A DNA stretch of 64,000 nucleotides from an uncultured Paracoccaceae bacterium (GCA_951812615.1 CATOSU010000001.1:1-64000); one strand, 5' to 3'. Counted from the stretch's first letter, positions 1 to 9,505 are shown. The notes: generated by a model from the sequence alone, not told the origin. Numbers and translations: made by a program.

Positions 1-487
1 CGTGAGGGCGGCTGGTGCCCGATTGCAGCCAACCAACGGTGGTCTTTGGATTTCACCAGTGACGCACTGGCAAACGGGCGCAAATTCCGAACGGCGAACC
101 TCAAAGATGATTGCACACGAGAGTGCCCCGCCATCGAGGTGGATTTCTCACTGCCCGGTGAGCGGGTCGTGGAACTGCTGAACCGGGTCGCACGCGAACG
201 CGGATATCCTGACATTCTGGTCGTTGATAACGGCCCGGAACTACGAGGTCGCGCGCTTGACGCCTGGGCCGATGACAACGGCGTGCAGTTGTATTTCATA
301 GATCCGGGCAAGCCGACCCAGAATGCCTACATCGAGAGTTTCAATGGTCGCTTCAGGGACGAATGTCTGAACCAGCATTGGTTCACAAGCATCGGCGAGG
401 CTCGTGACATCATCGAAAACTGGAGGATAGACTACAACACAGAGAGACCGCACAGCAGCCTGAGATATCAAACCCCGGAGGAGTTCG
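1..487 (+). pseudogene. IS3 OrfB transposase, internal fragment (5' end outside window)
   Basis: Frame 1 is open from the first base and matches residues from about 100 onward of the 289-aa OrfB of the intact copies. It contains the retroviral-type integrase core: D in WSLDFTSD, D in VVDNGPELRG and E in YIESFNGRFRDE. The frame runs into IS256 at 488 and picks up a few foreign residues. Its missing last part (PFDKTQWAQPLE onward) lies at 1879-1973. The protein is inactive as it stands. Confidence 0.92.
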
Positions 488-1870
488 GAGTTATGCCCAA
501 AAGTTGGTGACGGCGTGATCAGGCGGCGTTTTGACGTTGCCTGATCCCGTCCTTGAAGGCAATCCCCTGGATCACTTCGGGCAGACGGTTTGGCCCTGAG
601 ATCTTCCTCCACTTCTTCTTGGCCGACATCATCAACCTGAAGACCATGGCGAGGGCGGTCTTGCGGTTCAGGCATCCTTTGGTTTTGCGCGTTCGGTTGC
701 GGACCGTGGCAAAGACGCTTTCGATCGGGTTCGTGGTCCGGATGTGTTTCCAGTGTTCGGCCGGGAAGTCATAGAAGGTCAGCAACACGTCGCGGTCCTT
801 GACCAGCCTGGCCACGGCCCGCTCGTATTTCAGGCCGTAGGTTTCCACGAAGAGATCGAAGGCCGCATTGGCTTCCTTCTTCGTCTCGGCCATCCAAATA
901 TCCTGCAGATCGGCCTTGGCTTTTTCCCGCAGCGACTTGGGCATCGCGCCCGTTACATTGGCCGTCTTGTGGACCCAGCACCGCTGCTCACGGGTGGTCG
1001 GATAGACATCCCGCAGCGCCGTCCAGAACCCAAGCGCGCCATCACCGACAGCAAGCTCGGGCGGCACCGTCAGGCCGCGTTTCCTCAGACCGCGTAACAG
1101 GTCCCGCCAGCTGTCCGCGTTCTCCCGGAATCCGTCCATGATGCTCAAAACGTCCTTTTCTCCGTACTCGTCAGCGCCGATAATCACCAACATACATTGA
1201 CGATCCCCGTCCAAACGGGGCGTGAAGCAGACCCCGTCCGCCCAGATGTAGACATAGCGCTTGCCCGACAGGTCACGCTTGCGCCAGGCTTCATACTCGT
1301 CCCACCAGGTCGCCTTCAGTCGCGTGATCGTGGAGGCTGACAGCCCCTCTGCATCCGGCCCCAAAAGGGCGGCCAGCGCCTCGCTGAAGTCCCCCGTTGA
1401 AATGCCCTTCAGGTAAAGCCAGGGCAGCAGCTCCTCGACGGACTTCGCTTTGCGTAGATACGGCGGCACCAAGGATGAACGGAACCTGATCTTGCTGCCA
1501 TCGATGTTCGCACCCCGGTCGCGGACCCGGGGCACCTGAACGGGCACCGTGCCGATCCCGGTCATCACCTCGCGCTCCGGCAGGAACCCGTGGCGCACCA
1601 GACGCTGGCGACCTTCCTCGTCCAGAAGCTGCGCATGAACCGCCATGAAACCGGCAACCTCAGCCTGCACAGCCGTTCGCAACAGCTCGCGTGCCCCGAA
1701 CTGAATGACCTCAGTCAGCGGATCAGGTGAAAATTCCGATGATAGCTCGAATGGAACACCGGTAGATTTCGACATGTGGCATATCCCTTTCTCTTGAGAA
1801 TTGACGGCGCTTCAGCACCGCCTTGATATGCCGCCCCTCAGGGGCCATCACCAACTTTCAACCATATCTC
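488..1870 (-). mobile_element. IS256-family element, copy 1 of 6
   Basis: The element is 1,383 bp. Its imperfect terminal repeats are GAGTTATGCCCAAAAGTTGG at the transposase 3' end and GAGATATGGTTGAAAGTTGG at the other. An 8-bp target duplication GGAGTTCG flanks it. The same length and ends recur at 4141, 18690, 20708 and 42815, and with one base missing at 50483. Confidence 0.97.
519..1775 (-). CDS. IS256-family (Mutator-type) transposase
   Basis: This 418-aa protein is a full-length IS256/Mutator transposase that cuts and pastes its own element. The DDE residues can be placed: first Asp in YIWADGV (about residue 180), second in AVGDGALGFW (about 245) and the Glu in TTNPIESVF (about 350). 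The RCWVHK motif typical of the family follows the second Asp. The start MSKSTGV follows a good ribosome-binding site (AAAGGGAT, read on the minus strand). It is the only gene in the element. The protein is nearly identical in all six copies, which suggests recent spread. Confidence 0.97.
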   Translation of the reverse strand: MSKSTGVPFELSSEFSPDPLTEVIQFGARELLRTAVQAEVAGFMAVHAQLLDEEGRQRLVRHGFLPEREVMTGIGTVPVQVPRVRDRGANIDGSKIRFRSSLVPPYLRKAKSVEELLPWLYLKGISTGDFSEALAALLGPDAEGLSASTITRLKATWWDEYEAWRKRDLSGKRYVYIWADGVCFTPRLDGDRQCMLVIIGADEYGEKDVLSIMDGFRENADSWRDLLRGLRKRGLTVPPELAVGDGALGFWTALRDVYPTTREQRCWVHKTANVTGAMPKSLREKAKADLQDIWMAETKKEANAAFDLFVETYGLKYERAVARLVKDRDVLLTFYDFPAEHWKHIRTTNPIESVFATVRNRTRKTKGCLNRKTALAMVFRLMMSAKKKWRKISGPNRLPEVIQGIAFKDGIRQRQNAA

Positions 1871-1878
1871 GGAGTTCG

Positions 1879-1973
1879 CGGCAGCGCGGCCCTTCGACAA
1901 AACGCAATGGGCACAGCCGCTTGAGCTACATGAGGGCTCCGCGCCTGCGCCCATTGCTCACGCCGCTGAATGA
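1879..1973 (+). pseudogene. IS3 OrfB transposase, 3' fragment
   Basis: This is the end of the same OrfB, after the IS256 insertion, finishing at TGA 1971-1973. Removing 488-1870 and one copy of GGAGTTCG rejoins the two pieces in frame and gives the same C-terminus as the intact copies. Confidence 0.9.
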
Positions 1974-2071
1974 TGGCACACAAATGGAGAGCAAACTCGA
2001 TTTACGAGTGGCCCTGAAAAAAGGGGCAGGTCAAGTAGATGACAAAGGCGTTTTCGGTTTTTGGGTGCTTC

Positions 2072-2320
2072 TCATTGTTTCATTTTCTCTTTTTTGCCCT
2101 GGCCTTCTGCTACTTGGGCACTGTTGGATAGAGCTTGTCGAGCCTGCTTCTCGGCGGCGGACCCCTTCACCCAATGCCAGGGGGTGCGTGGCTTTCGCGC
2201 CTTCGCCAGTTCGGGGTTCGTCTTGGCGTCGCTGGCGGCTGCGCGCAGGCGTTCGCGAGCGTCGCGCGGATCGATCTTGAGTTCTTCGCAAAGGGCTTTA
2301 AGCGTGATGATGTCGGACAT
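2072..2320 (-). CDS. small conserved protein, function unknown
   Basis: This 82-aa charged protein begins MSDIITLKALCEELKIDPRDARERLR and carries a central RKPRTPWHW stretch. Its N-terminus looks like a short helix-turn-helix followed by a basic tail (EGQGKKEKMKQ). I recall similar short proteins as common in Rhodobacterales, often on mobile elements, but cannot name a function. Overlapping frames on both strands were rejected because only this one has a sensible start and composition. It lies 38 bp from the end of the IS3 copy, so its downstream context has been replaced. Confidence 0.7.
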   Translation of the reverse strand: MSDIITLKALCEELKIDPRDARERLRAAASDAKTNPELAKARKPRTPWHWVKGSAAEKQARQALSNSAQVAEGQGKKEKMKQ

Positions 2321-2663
2321 CTCGATCTCCTAGATTTCTGATGCAGATCGATAAGACGACGTCAGTAGGCGTGTCAGGGACAACCCTAACAAACCTCCTA
2401 GGCACACGGCGAAACGCGCGCGCGGCGGCGTTGTATTGAGCCAGGAGCGCCGGGGCGCGCCTCGGGCATGGTGATCCCGTCGCAGTCCCGACTGGCGCGC
2501 TGTGCGCCGCGCTCACGTCGATCATACCTGCATCTGCACGGACACGTGGCATCGGCATGGCTACCCCTGTGGTCTCCCTCGACGGCGCGGGAAATACCCT
2601 GACGGGCGATGGTCCCCGATCTTAATGCGCTGGCATCGAAACCAGCCAGCGAGGAAATCGGCA
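2321..2663. other. intergenic region, no supported gene
   Basis: These 343 bases separate the 82-aa gene from the membrane protein at 2664. Several short frames cross it on both strands but none has convincing codon use or a ribosome-binding site. I see no repeat or RNA structure. Confidence 0.5.
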
Positions 2664-2894
2664 ATGACGATACGCGCGAAGTGGGCCTTCAATGGTCAGA
2701 CGAAAATCATCTTGGGCAACTGGCACCGTCTCTGGTGTCTACTGTTCGGGCCGCTCTATTACCTGTTCAAAGGCATGTTCTGGTGGGCGCTCCTATCGCT
2801 GCTCACCGCCAACGGCTTGTGGATCGGCTTCCCGCTGTTCAACCGTGCCATCGTGCTGCGCGACTACCATCGCAAGGGATGGGTTCAGGAGTGA
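2664..2894 (+). CDS. small inner-membrane protein, DUF2628-like
   Basis: The 76-aa protein starts MTIRAKWAFNGQTK and has one long or two short hydrophobic segments (about residues 22-60, with FGPLYYLFKGMFWWALLSLL), then ends in a basic NRAIVLRDYHRKGWVQE. This layout, with a basic tail after a hydrophobic pair, resembles DUF2628 proteins. The start at 2664 follows GAGGAAATC at good spacing; a longer frame from 2502 has no site. Function is unknown. It may be transferred cargo or a chromosomal gene next to integrative element 1. Confidence 0.65.
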   Translation: MTIRAKWAFNGQTKIILGNWHRLWCLLFGPLYYLFKGMFWWALLSLLTANGLWIGFPLFNRAIVLRDYHRKGWVQE

Positions 2895-3277
2895 CTGTTA
2901 GCGCCTCCGCCCAAGCAGATTGCCACCCGAGTGGAGCCCGGCGGGCAGTGCCGACACCCAGTGCTGATGCGGACTGCATGAAAAGGTTCAGCAATTCGGC
3001 TCCGGCTCGCACCCGAAAGACTGATACATAGTCAACGGGTCGCCCTAGGCGGGTCCGCCGGACGCCCAATGAGGTGCTGACACAAGGGCATGGGGGAGAA
3101 GTTTTTTTAACGGTGCGTGCCTCACGGGCAGACAAGTGGTCATGAATACTGCCGAGGTTTTCGGCCCCCAGCCGCTCCGCCGTCCGGTCCGGCGCCGACT
3201 ACCGAAAAAGCGAAAGACGGACCGAAGCCCGCCTCTCATTCGATATAAAAATTATTGTACACGAATTATTATAACGA
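2895..3277. other. intergenic region at the tail of integrative element 1
   Basis: No gene is supported. The stretch next to the PrimPol stop (about 3240-3277) is notably AT-rich in an otherwise GC-rich region, which fits an element end or terminator area. I looked for the tRNA-Phe 3' sequence seen at 13361-13407 and did not find a second copy here. Confidence 0.45.
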
Positions 3278-4140
3278 TCACTCATCGGTGCGGGGTTCGC
3301 CGAGCTTCCAGCGAGTGCTTTTTCCCTTGCCCACCTGCACGATCTCGCCGGACTTCGCCATGTCCGCGCGAAGGGCATTTAAGGTTCCAACAGACGCAAG
3401 ACTCCGGCCTGTCACAGCACTTTCGACCTTCTCCCACCTGACCGGCTGGTCAGAAAGAAATTCGAGTATGAACTCTCGCGCGGCGTCCGTGGCTGACGCG
3501 GGCCTTCCGACCGAATTTGTCTCAACCCTGCAAACCTCGGCCTCGTTCGCGTCTGAAAACTCCACCGGGTGCAGCACTGGCGTCTCGTCGCGACCACCAC
3601 CAAAACGCTCGAAAATGATCGTCTTGCCGAGTTCGCTGGCATTGGCCTTGCCATGCGCTAAAGCGAAGCGCGACCGATCTGTCGGGTCTGTCCCGTAGAA
3701 TAGCGCAGATCGGATGCTGGCGGCGAAGCCGATGGAGCCGACAATTCGGAATAGAGGATGCTCTGACGACTGCTTGTTCAAGTGACCAATGGCTAGCACC
3801 GCACATCCGGCATCCTCTGCGATCTCCGTCAGGCGCCCCAGAAATTCGCCGACCTCGTTTTGCCGGTTCATGTCGCGCCCGCTGCCCATGTAGGCGGTCA
3901 GCGTGTCGATCACGACGAGCTTGGGCCGCTCTTCCGCAATGTAGCGCGCCATTGTCTCAAGGTTTTCAGGGCATAGGATCTTGAATCTCTGCATCATGCG
4001 TATTTGCGCAATATCTGCCCGATGTTCGATCAGCCGACCTAGGGTTACCCTTTGCCAGTTGTCCTCAGCCGAAAGAAGGAGGACTTTACCTTTAGGGGCG
4101 CGCTCGTCGGAAAGCGGCCAAGGGCTACCAGAGGTCACAG
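3278..4140 (-). pseudogene. PrimPol-helicase replication protein, C-terminal (helicase) part, cut off by IS256
   Basis: This is the second half of the gene at 5524-6480. It holds the rest of a RecA-like ATPase of the RepA/AAA_25 type: KGKVLLLSAEDNW just after the Walker A strand, the Walker B strand PKLVVIDTLTAYMG, and AVLAIGHLNKQ as the next core strand. A C-terminal winged-helix-like region follows (about 60 residues from SATDAAREFILEF). The stop is at 3278. Joining 6480-5524 to 4132-3278 gives 1,812 bp, an exact open frame of 603 aa, so the gene was intact before the IS arrived. Confidence 0.88.
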
Positions 4141-5523
4141 GAGTTATGCCCAAAAGTTGGTGACGGCGTGATCAGGCGGCGTTTTGACGTTGCCTGATCC
4201 CGTCCTTGAAGGCAATCCCCTGGATCACTTCGGGCAGACGGTTTGGCCCTGAGATCTTCCTCCACTTCTTCTTGGCCGACATCATCAACCTGAAGACCAT
4301 GGCGAGGGCGGTCTTGCGGTTCAGGCATCCTTTGGTTTTGCGCGTTCGGTTGCGGACCGTGGCAAAGACGCTTTCGATCGGGTTCGTGGTCCGGATGTGT
4401 TTCCAGTGTTCGGCCGGGAAGTCATAGAAGGTCAGCAACACGTCGCGGTCCTTGACCAGCCTGGCCACGGCCCGCTCGTATTTCAGGCCGTAGGTTTCCA
4501 CGAAGAGATCGAAGGCCGCATTGGCTTCCTTCTTCGTCTCGGCCATCCAAATATCCTGCAGATCGGCCTTGGCTTTTTCCCGCAGCGACTTGGGCATCGC
4601 GCCCGTTACATTGGCCGTCTTGTGGACCCAGCACCGCTGCTCACGGGTGGTCGGATAGACATCCCGCAGCGCCGTCCAGAACCCAAGCGCGCCATCACCG
4701 ACAGCAAGCTCGGGCGGCACCGTCAGGCCGCGTTTCCTCAGACCGCGTAACAGGTCCCGCCAGCTGTCCGCGTTCTCCCGGAATCCGTCCATGATGCTCA
4801 AAACGTCCTTTTCTCCGTACTCGTCAGCGCCGATAATCACCAACATACATTGACGATCCCCGTCCAAACGGGGCGTGAAGCAGACCCCGTCCGCCCAGAT
4901 GTAGACATAGCGCTTGCCCGACAGGTCACGCTTGCGCCAGGCTTCATACTCGTCCCACCAGGTCGCCTTCAGTCGCGTGATCGTGGAGGCTGACAGCCCC
5001 TCTGCATCCGGCCCCAAAAGGGCGGCCAGCGCCTCGCTGAAGTCCCCCGTTGAAATGCCCTTCAGGTAAAGCCAGGGCAGCAGCTCCTCGACGGACTTCG
5101 CTTTGCGTAGATACGGCGGCACCAAGGATGAACGGAACCTGATCTTGCTGCCATCGATGTTCGCACCCCGGTCGCGGACCCGGGGCACCTGAACGGGCAC
5201 CGTGCCGATCCCGGTCATCACCGCGCGCGCTGGCAGGAACCCGTGGCGCACCAGACGCTGGCGACCTTCCTCGTCCAGAAGCTGCGCGTGAACCGCCATG
5301 AAACCGGCAACCTCAGCCTGCACAGCCGTTCGCAACAGCTCGCGTGCCCCGAACTGAATGACCTCAGTCAGCGGATCAGGTGAAAATTCCGATGATAGCT
5401 CGAATGGAACAACGGTAGATTTCGACATGTGGCATATCCCTTTCTCTTGAGAATTGACGGCGCTTCAGCACCGCCTTGATATGCCGCCCCTCAGGGGCCA
5501 TCACCAACTTTCAACCATATCTC
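4141..5523 (-). mobile_element. IS256-family element, copy 2 of 6
   Basis: The element is 1,383 bp with target duplication GGTCACAG at 4133-4140 and 5524-5531. It is inserted in the PrimPol-helicase gene just after the Walker A motif. Confidence 0.97.
4172..5428 (-). CDS. IS256-family transposase
   Basis: This 418-aa protein differs from copy 1 only at a few residues, for example LPARAVMTG where most copies have LPEREVMTG. All catalytic residues are kept. Confidence 0.97.
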   Translation of the reverse strand: MSKSTVVPFELSSEFSPDPLTEVIQFGARELLRTAVQAEVAGFMAVHAQLLDEEGRQRLVRHGFLPARAVMTGIGTVPVQVPRVRDRGANIDGSKIRFRSSLVPPYLRKAKSVEELLPWLYLKGISTGDFSEALAALLGPDAEGLSASTITRLKATWWDEYEAWRKRDLSGKRYVYIWADGVCFTPRLDGDRQCMLVIIGADEYGEKDVLSIMDGFRENADSWRDLLRGLRKRGLTVPPELAVGDGALGFWTALRDVYPTTREQRCWVHKTANVTGAMPKSLREKAKADLQDIWMAETKKEANAAFDLFVETYGLKYERAVARLVKDRDVLLTFYDFPAEHWKHIRTTNPIESVFATVRNRTRKTKGCLNRKTALAMVFRLMMSAKKKWRKISGPNRLPEVIQGIAFKDGIRQRQNAA

Positions 5524-6480
5524 GGTCACAGCTGCGATCAGTTTACTCACGAGTAAGGACTTCCCCATGCCAGGATTGCCCGCGAGAAGGGTCACGCCAA
5601 AATAGGGGATGTACGGGTAGTACAGGAATTCCATCGGCAAGGGCTCGGTTGTCTTCGGTGGCCCGAACAGGGCTGCAGTGTCTTCGACGTAGTTCCCGCT
5701 GCTCTGGATCACCGAGCGCAACTCGCCGGGCGACAAAGGCGCTTCGGTGAAATCGTCGTTCAGGGCTTCCAGCATGGCCTCAACTGCCTTTTCGTCATCG
5801 AACCTTCTGCGCAAGAAGCAGGCGGTGCGAAAGAAGAAATCGTTGCGTTTTCCACTTTTGATAGTGAGGTCTGTTGCCCCCGTTTTCGACTGTTCTTGCC
5901 TTTTCTGTGTTCGGTCAGGTCTGAGTTTGCTCAAGTTTTTCGGCAAAGCAGCCATACGGGATGGAGACCGACTGGAATACCGATATTGCTTGCCCGAGGG
6001 ATGGGTACTGGGCGGCACCATCACCATCCTGTTCGCGCCGGTCAGGACGTCGATCTCGCTCGCTTTGAAGGCGCCACCCGGACATTCGCCTTGGTAGTAC
6101 AGGTGGTAGCCGCGCCCGGTGAACACCTTGACGGTATCGCTAAGCCCAAGGCGTTCCACTGCGGTGCGTCCGTCATCGCCATCAACATCGACCACCGTCA
6201 TTCCGGCGAGAGATATCGCAAGATTTGCGTCTGGTTGTCTTCGCAGAGCTTTCCGAACTAAATCGATGTCGACGGTCGCATTGTGAACGCCGTTTGGAAA
6301 AAACTTGGACAAGGGGTGCTTGCCCGGAGACGCGCAATCTGCCCGCTTGCACGAGCAGCGCCCGTCTTTTCCAATGCCGTATGTTAGGACGACCTTCCGC
6401 CCCGCGCTTATCTGCGCCTTGGCTGCTGTGAGGGTCTTTTGAGAGCGCATCAGTTTTGACACGCGAAATTGTTGTCGCAT
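5524..6480 (-). pseudogene. PrimPol-helicase replication protein, N-terminal (primase-polymerase) part, cut off by IS256
   Basis: The first half of a 603-aa bifunctional replication protein. Residues about 20-180 look like the bifunctional DNA primase/polymerase N-terminal domain: CSCKRADCASPGKHPL, the acidic VVDVDGDDG active site, TGRGYHLYY and VMVPPSTHPSGKQYRY. A primase C-terminal-like segment follows (about 200-275), then the Walker A strand TLLAGNPGMGKSLL just before the insertion. Such proteins start DNA synthesis for plasmids and integrative elements. The start at 6480 has AAGGTGA in front; a second Met 30 bases in is possible. It sits downstream of the integrase and AlpA genes on the same strand, as expected for an element replication gene. 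Confidence 0.88.
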
Positions 6481-6532
6481 GGGTCACCTTGTGAATTCTA
6501 AGGGAGTAGAGGGGGGACTGGCCCCCCTCGTT

Positions 6533-6946
6533 TCAGTACTTTGTCCAGAGCCAATCGCCGCCTTCGACTTCGACTTCCGAAAAGGCGTCGAACAAAACTT
6601 CCGCAGTGAATGGGGGAAGGCCGGGTCGATGAATCTGCGATCCGGGCACGTACAGCAGATCACTTGTGGAAACGTCGAGCCGATGTGCGCGAGACAGACC
6701 CGCGCAATCCAGCATCTCTGCCATCGCTGTAACTTCCATCGCGAAAGGCAACGGGGCGAGGAACTGAAATGCCGAAACGCCGACGCCCCAAAAAATTGCA
6801 GGGCTGGGGAAATAGTCGAATGGGTGTTCGCCTACAATGGTTTTGAAACCCAATCGGGTCCGGCTCGAACGCACGCCGCGTTTCCAAGGTACCGGGTCAA
6901 ACATGATATTGTGGTCAGAGTAGGCTGCCAAATCAAACAGCACACC
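6533..6946 (-). pseudogene. unknown element protein, C-terminal part, cut off by IS3
   Basis: The 3' portion of the gene that starts at 8534. Removing IS3 (6947-8245) and one CACC duplication joins 8534-8246 to 6942-6533 as 699 bp, an uninterrupted 232-aa frame. The C-terminal part holds VPGSQIHRPGLPPFTAE and ends GGDWLWTKY. I do not recognise a domain. Confidence 0.75.
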
Positions 6947-7025
6947 TGACCTGCCCCCAGAATTTCGGACCATTCAAAAAGAGAGTTTGTTCTCGTAACG
7001 TTCAAAGCTACGAGGAGAACGAAGA

Positions 7026-7292
7026 ATGCGGAAGTCACGCTTCACAGAGGAACAAATCGTCGGGATTTTGCAGGAGTATGCTGCGGGTGCCAAAGTGTCT
7101 GAGCTTTGCCGCAAGCATGGGATGTCCGATGCGACGCTGTACAAGTGGAAAGCCAAGTATGGCGGCATGACAGTATCCGAGCTGCGCCGCCTGAAGGACC
7201 TGGAGGTCGAGAACTCGGAGCTGAAGCGTCTGCTGGCAGACGCGATGCTCGATAATGCTGGTCTTAAGGGGCTGCTGGCAAAAAACTCATAA
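7026..7292 (+). CDS. IS3 OrfA (helix-turn-helix DNA-binding subunit)
   Basis: 88 aa. The N-terminal helix-turn-helix (TEEQIVGILQEYAAGA, then SELCRKHGMSDATLYKWKAK) reads the terminal repeats. A leucine-zipper-like helix (LKDLEVENSELKRLLAD) follows. The last codons overlap the AAAAAAC run at 7280-7286, a classical -1 frameshift site that would fuse OrfA to OrfB into the active OrfAB transposase. Confidence 0.96.
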   Translation: MRKSRFTEEQIVGILQEYAAGAKVSELCRKHGMSDATLYKWKAKYGGMTVSELRRLKDLEVENSELKRLLADAMLDNAGLKGLLAKNS

Positions 7293-7315
7293 CGCCTGCC
7301 GCCCGTCGGGATGCG

Positions 7316-8185
7316 GTGGTCACGTTGATGGCTGAACACCAATTCACGCAAAGGCGGGCGTGCAGGCTGGTTGGAATATCCAGATCGAGCCTGACCTATC
7401 AGGCGCGCCCGGATCGCCACGCGCGGCTTCGGGAACGTCTGATCACGCTTTCAGGCAAGCACAGGAGGTATGGCTATCGTATGTTGCATGCCAAGCTGGT
7501 GCGCGAGGGGTTCAAGGTGAACGTCAAAGTCGTCGAACGTATCTACCGCGAGGAGCGGCTGTGGCTACGTCGCACAAAGCGCAAGAAGATCCCCAAGGAA
7601 GGCCGTGAGGGCGGCTGGTGCCCGATTGCAGCCAACCAACGGTGGTCTTTGGATTTCACCAGTGACGCACTGGCAAACGGGCGCAAATTCCGAACGGCGA
7701 ACCTCAAAGATGATTGCACACGAGAGTGCCCCGCCATCGAGGTGGATTTCTCACTGCCCGGTGAGCGGGTCGTGGAACTGCTGAACCGGGTCGCACGCGA
7801 ACGCGGATATCCTGACATTCTGGTCGTTGATAACGGCCCGGAACTACGAGGTCGCGCGCTTGACGCCTGGGCCGATGACAACGGCGTGCAGTTGTATTTC
7901 ATAGATCCGGGCAAGCCGACCCAGAATGCCTACATCGAGAGTTTCAATGGTCGCTTCAGGGACGAATGTCTGAACCAGCATTGGTTCACAAGCATCGGCG
8001 AGGCTCGTGACATCATCGAAAACTGGAGGATAGACTACAACACAGAGAGACCGCACAGCAGCCTGAGATATCAAACCCCGGAGGAGTTCGCGGCAGCGCG
8101 GCCCTTCGACAAAACGCAATGGGCACAGCCGCTTGAGCTACATGAGGGCTCCGCGCCTGCGCCCATTGCTCACGCCGCTGAATGA
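7316..8185 (+). CDS. IS3 OrfB (integrase-core transposase)
   Basis: 289 aa from the first ATG. The frame is open further upstream (ITPAARRDAVVTLMA), which fits production by frameshifting from OrfA rather than separate initiation. It has an HTH_21-type linker (KHRRYGYRMLHAKL) and an rve core with D (SLDFTSD), D (VVDNGPEL) and E (YIESFNGR). The ending RPHSSLRYQTPEEF is typical of the family. Identical proteins are encoded at 35096-35965 and 53622-54491. Confidence 0.97.
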   Translation: MVTLMAEHQFTQRRACRLVGISRSSLTYQARPDRHARLRERLITLSGKHRRYGYRMLHAKLVREGFKVNVKVVERIYREERLWLRRTKRKKIPKEGREGGWCPIAANQRWSLDFTSDALANGRKFRTANLKDDCTRECPAIEVDFSLPGERVVELLNRVARERGYPDILVVDNGPELRGRALDAWADDNGVQLYFIDPGKPTQNAYIESFNGRFRDECLNQHWFTSIGEARDIIENWRIDYNTERPHSSLRYQTPEEFAAARPFDKTQWAQPLELHEGSAPAPIAHAAE

Positions 8186-8245
8186 TGGCACACAAATGGA
8201 GAGCAAACTCGATTTACGAGTGGCCCTGAAAAAAGGGGCAGGTCA

Positions 8246-8534
8246 CACCTGCCATAGCCATGTCTTCAGCCGGGTTCAGGAAGTGCTCTTCCTCGATATC
8301 ACCATGCGGTGACACGGCACAAACTCGTACGCGATAGCTTGGTGAACAGTCGCCCACTTTTTGCAGAAAGATCTCCGCTTCGACAGGCCAACCCTCGTGT
8401 TCGGGGTACTGGTGGAAATAGTGTTGAATCCACCCCTTGTGGATCGATTTTCTCCATCCGTAGCCTTCGGATTTTGCTTTGAATTCGGTTTCGGAAAGTA
8501 GCACTGAAGGCTGCGAAGAACGCATGGTTTCCAT
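8246..8534 (-). pseudogene. unknown element protein, N-terminal part, cut off by IS3
   Basis: Starts METMRSSQPSVLLSE at 8534 behind an AAAGGAG ribosome-binding site at good spacing. The fragment has several aromatic residues (GYGWRKSIHKGWIQHYFHQ) and stops being host sequence at the CACC duplication. It lies between the AlpA-like gene and the PrimPol gene on one strand, so it is probably part of the same early operon of integrative element 1. Function unknown. Confidence 0.75.
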
Positions 8535-8574
8535 CGGGAAACTCCTTTCGATGTCTTTTTAGGGTGAACTTGGG

Positions 8575-8799
8575 TCAGTATTCGGCGTAGTAAGTCCGGC
8601 TACGCTCGGCGGCGCGTTCAGCGAGCCAGTCCTCGATCTCGGACAGGAACCAGGCAACGCTGGTCCCGGCCATCCTGATACGCCGAGGGAAGCGCCCACG
8701 GGCCTCCCAGCGCAGCAAGGTGGTGTTGCTCACGTTGATGCCAAGGCGCTTCAGGTCAGCGCGTGTGGCCAAGGTCTTGCGACCGTCTTCAATATTCAT
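8575..8799 (-). CDS. AlpA-like helix-turn-helix regulator/excisionase
   Basis: A 74-aa protein of the MerR/AlpA fold: LATRADLKRLGINVSNTTLLRWEARGRFPR is the winged-helix part, followed by SVAWFLSEIEDWLAER, the usual AlpA ending. Such proteins control integrase genes or act in excision of integrative elements and prophages. I place the start at ATG 8799, which has AAGGA eight bases upstream; the frame could extend to a TTG at 8814. It sits between an unknown gene and the integrase block on the same strand. Confidence 0.88.
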   Translation of the reverse strand: MNIEDGRKTLATRADLKRLGINVSNTTLLRWEARGRFPRRIRMAGTSVAWFLSEIEDWLAERAAERSRTYYAEY

Positions 8800-8905
8800 G
8801 ATGTGTTCCTTCAACTTGGGGTGAAGGAATGCGCATTCCGTCTTCTCAGCCGATGGTCAGAAAGTAGCGGATGCGGATGCGGCAAAAAATTGGGAGGAAA
8901 TCAGT

Positions 8906-9505
8906 TCATTTGCTGATTGGATTTTTACGCCGACCGGCTTTGGCCAAGTCGTCACGCCCCGTTATCTCGATGGCGCGTTTGCGGGCTTCTTTGAATGCGT
9001 GGTCGGACAAGCGGGGGAATCTGTCTTTGGCGTTGCGCTTCAATGCATCGGACGGAGGTATTTCTCGCGCTGGTTCCGAGAAGATTTCTACTAGCCAATC
9101 AAGGCACTGGTTCTTTGCCAACTGTGTCGGGGTAGCTGGCTGAACAACCTTGCCGCGCAGCCACCGCCGCAACTGCTCAACGTGAATGCTGCACCGAACA
9201 GGCTCATTCATGCCGTGGTGAAAAACAAGGTCATCATGCAGGATGAACCGAAAGAACTCTTGGTCTGCATCCTGTGGTCGTAGGTCGCCGCTGCGCTTAA
9301 AGTCGAGAGTGTGCCAATGGGCGCTAACGTCGCCGGACCGCAGAGCGTTTCGCAGGATTAGAAGGACCTCGCGATGCTCGGCACCCTTCGGTTCTTCAAT
9401 GTATTCAGTACGCCACGCATCATGAAAAACTTCGCATCCAACGACTTCGAACGCCTGTCTTGGACCTTCAAATGGATTGGCTTTTGCTAGGTGTGATTTC
9501 GTCAT
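8906..9505 (-). CDS. unknown protein overlapping the integrase 3' end
   Basis: 199 aa, soluble, with no signal peptide or membrane segment. Its start (MTKSHLAKANPFEG) overlaps the last 38 bases of the integrase gene, which suggests translational coupling. The C-terminal third is basic (FKEARKRAIEITGRDDLAKAGRRKNPISK), which might bind nucleic acid. I recognise no family. By position it is a core gene of integrative element 1 rather than cargo. Confidence 0.75.
   Translation of the reverse strand: MTKSHLAKANPFEGPRQAFEVVGCEVFHDAWRTEYIEEPKGAEHREVLLILRNALRSGDVSAHWHTLDFKRSGDLRPQDADQEFFRFILHDDLVFHHGMNEPVRCSIHVEQLRRWLRGKVVQPATPTQLAKNQCLDWLVEIFSEPAREIPPSDALKRNAKDRFPRLSDHAFKEARKRAIEITGRDDLAKAGRRKNPISK

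Larger units (their letters stand above)
1..2033 (+). mobile_element. IS3-family (IS407 group) element, 5' part outside the window, split by an IS256 copy
   Basis: Positions 1-487 and 1879-2033 together match the 3' half of the complete 1,299-bp IS3 copies at 6947-8245 and 53253-54551. The right terminal repeat (GGGGCAGGTCA) ends at 2033. An IS256 copy sits at 488-1870 between direct repeats GGAGTTCG (480-487 and 1871-1878), so the IS256 landed in an existing IS3 copy. The right flank begins AGTA; the left flank is outside the window, so its own target duplication cannot be checked. Confidence 0.95.
6947..8245 (+). mobile_element. IS3-family (IS407 group) element, complete copy A
   Basis: The element is 1,299 bp. 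Terminal repeats are TGACCTGCCCC and GGGGCAGGTCA. A 4-bp target duplication CACC (6943-6946 and 8246-8249) flanks it, which is the usual size for the IS407 group. It has two genes in different frames with an A6C slippery run at 7280-7286. Confidence 0.97.

Noticed and set aside
744-1097. The 117-codon frame repeated in every IS256 copy
   Set aside because: Antisense to the transposase; it recurs only because the element does.
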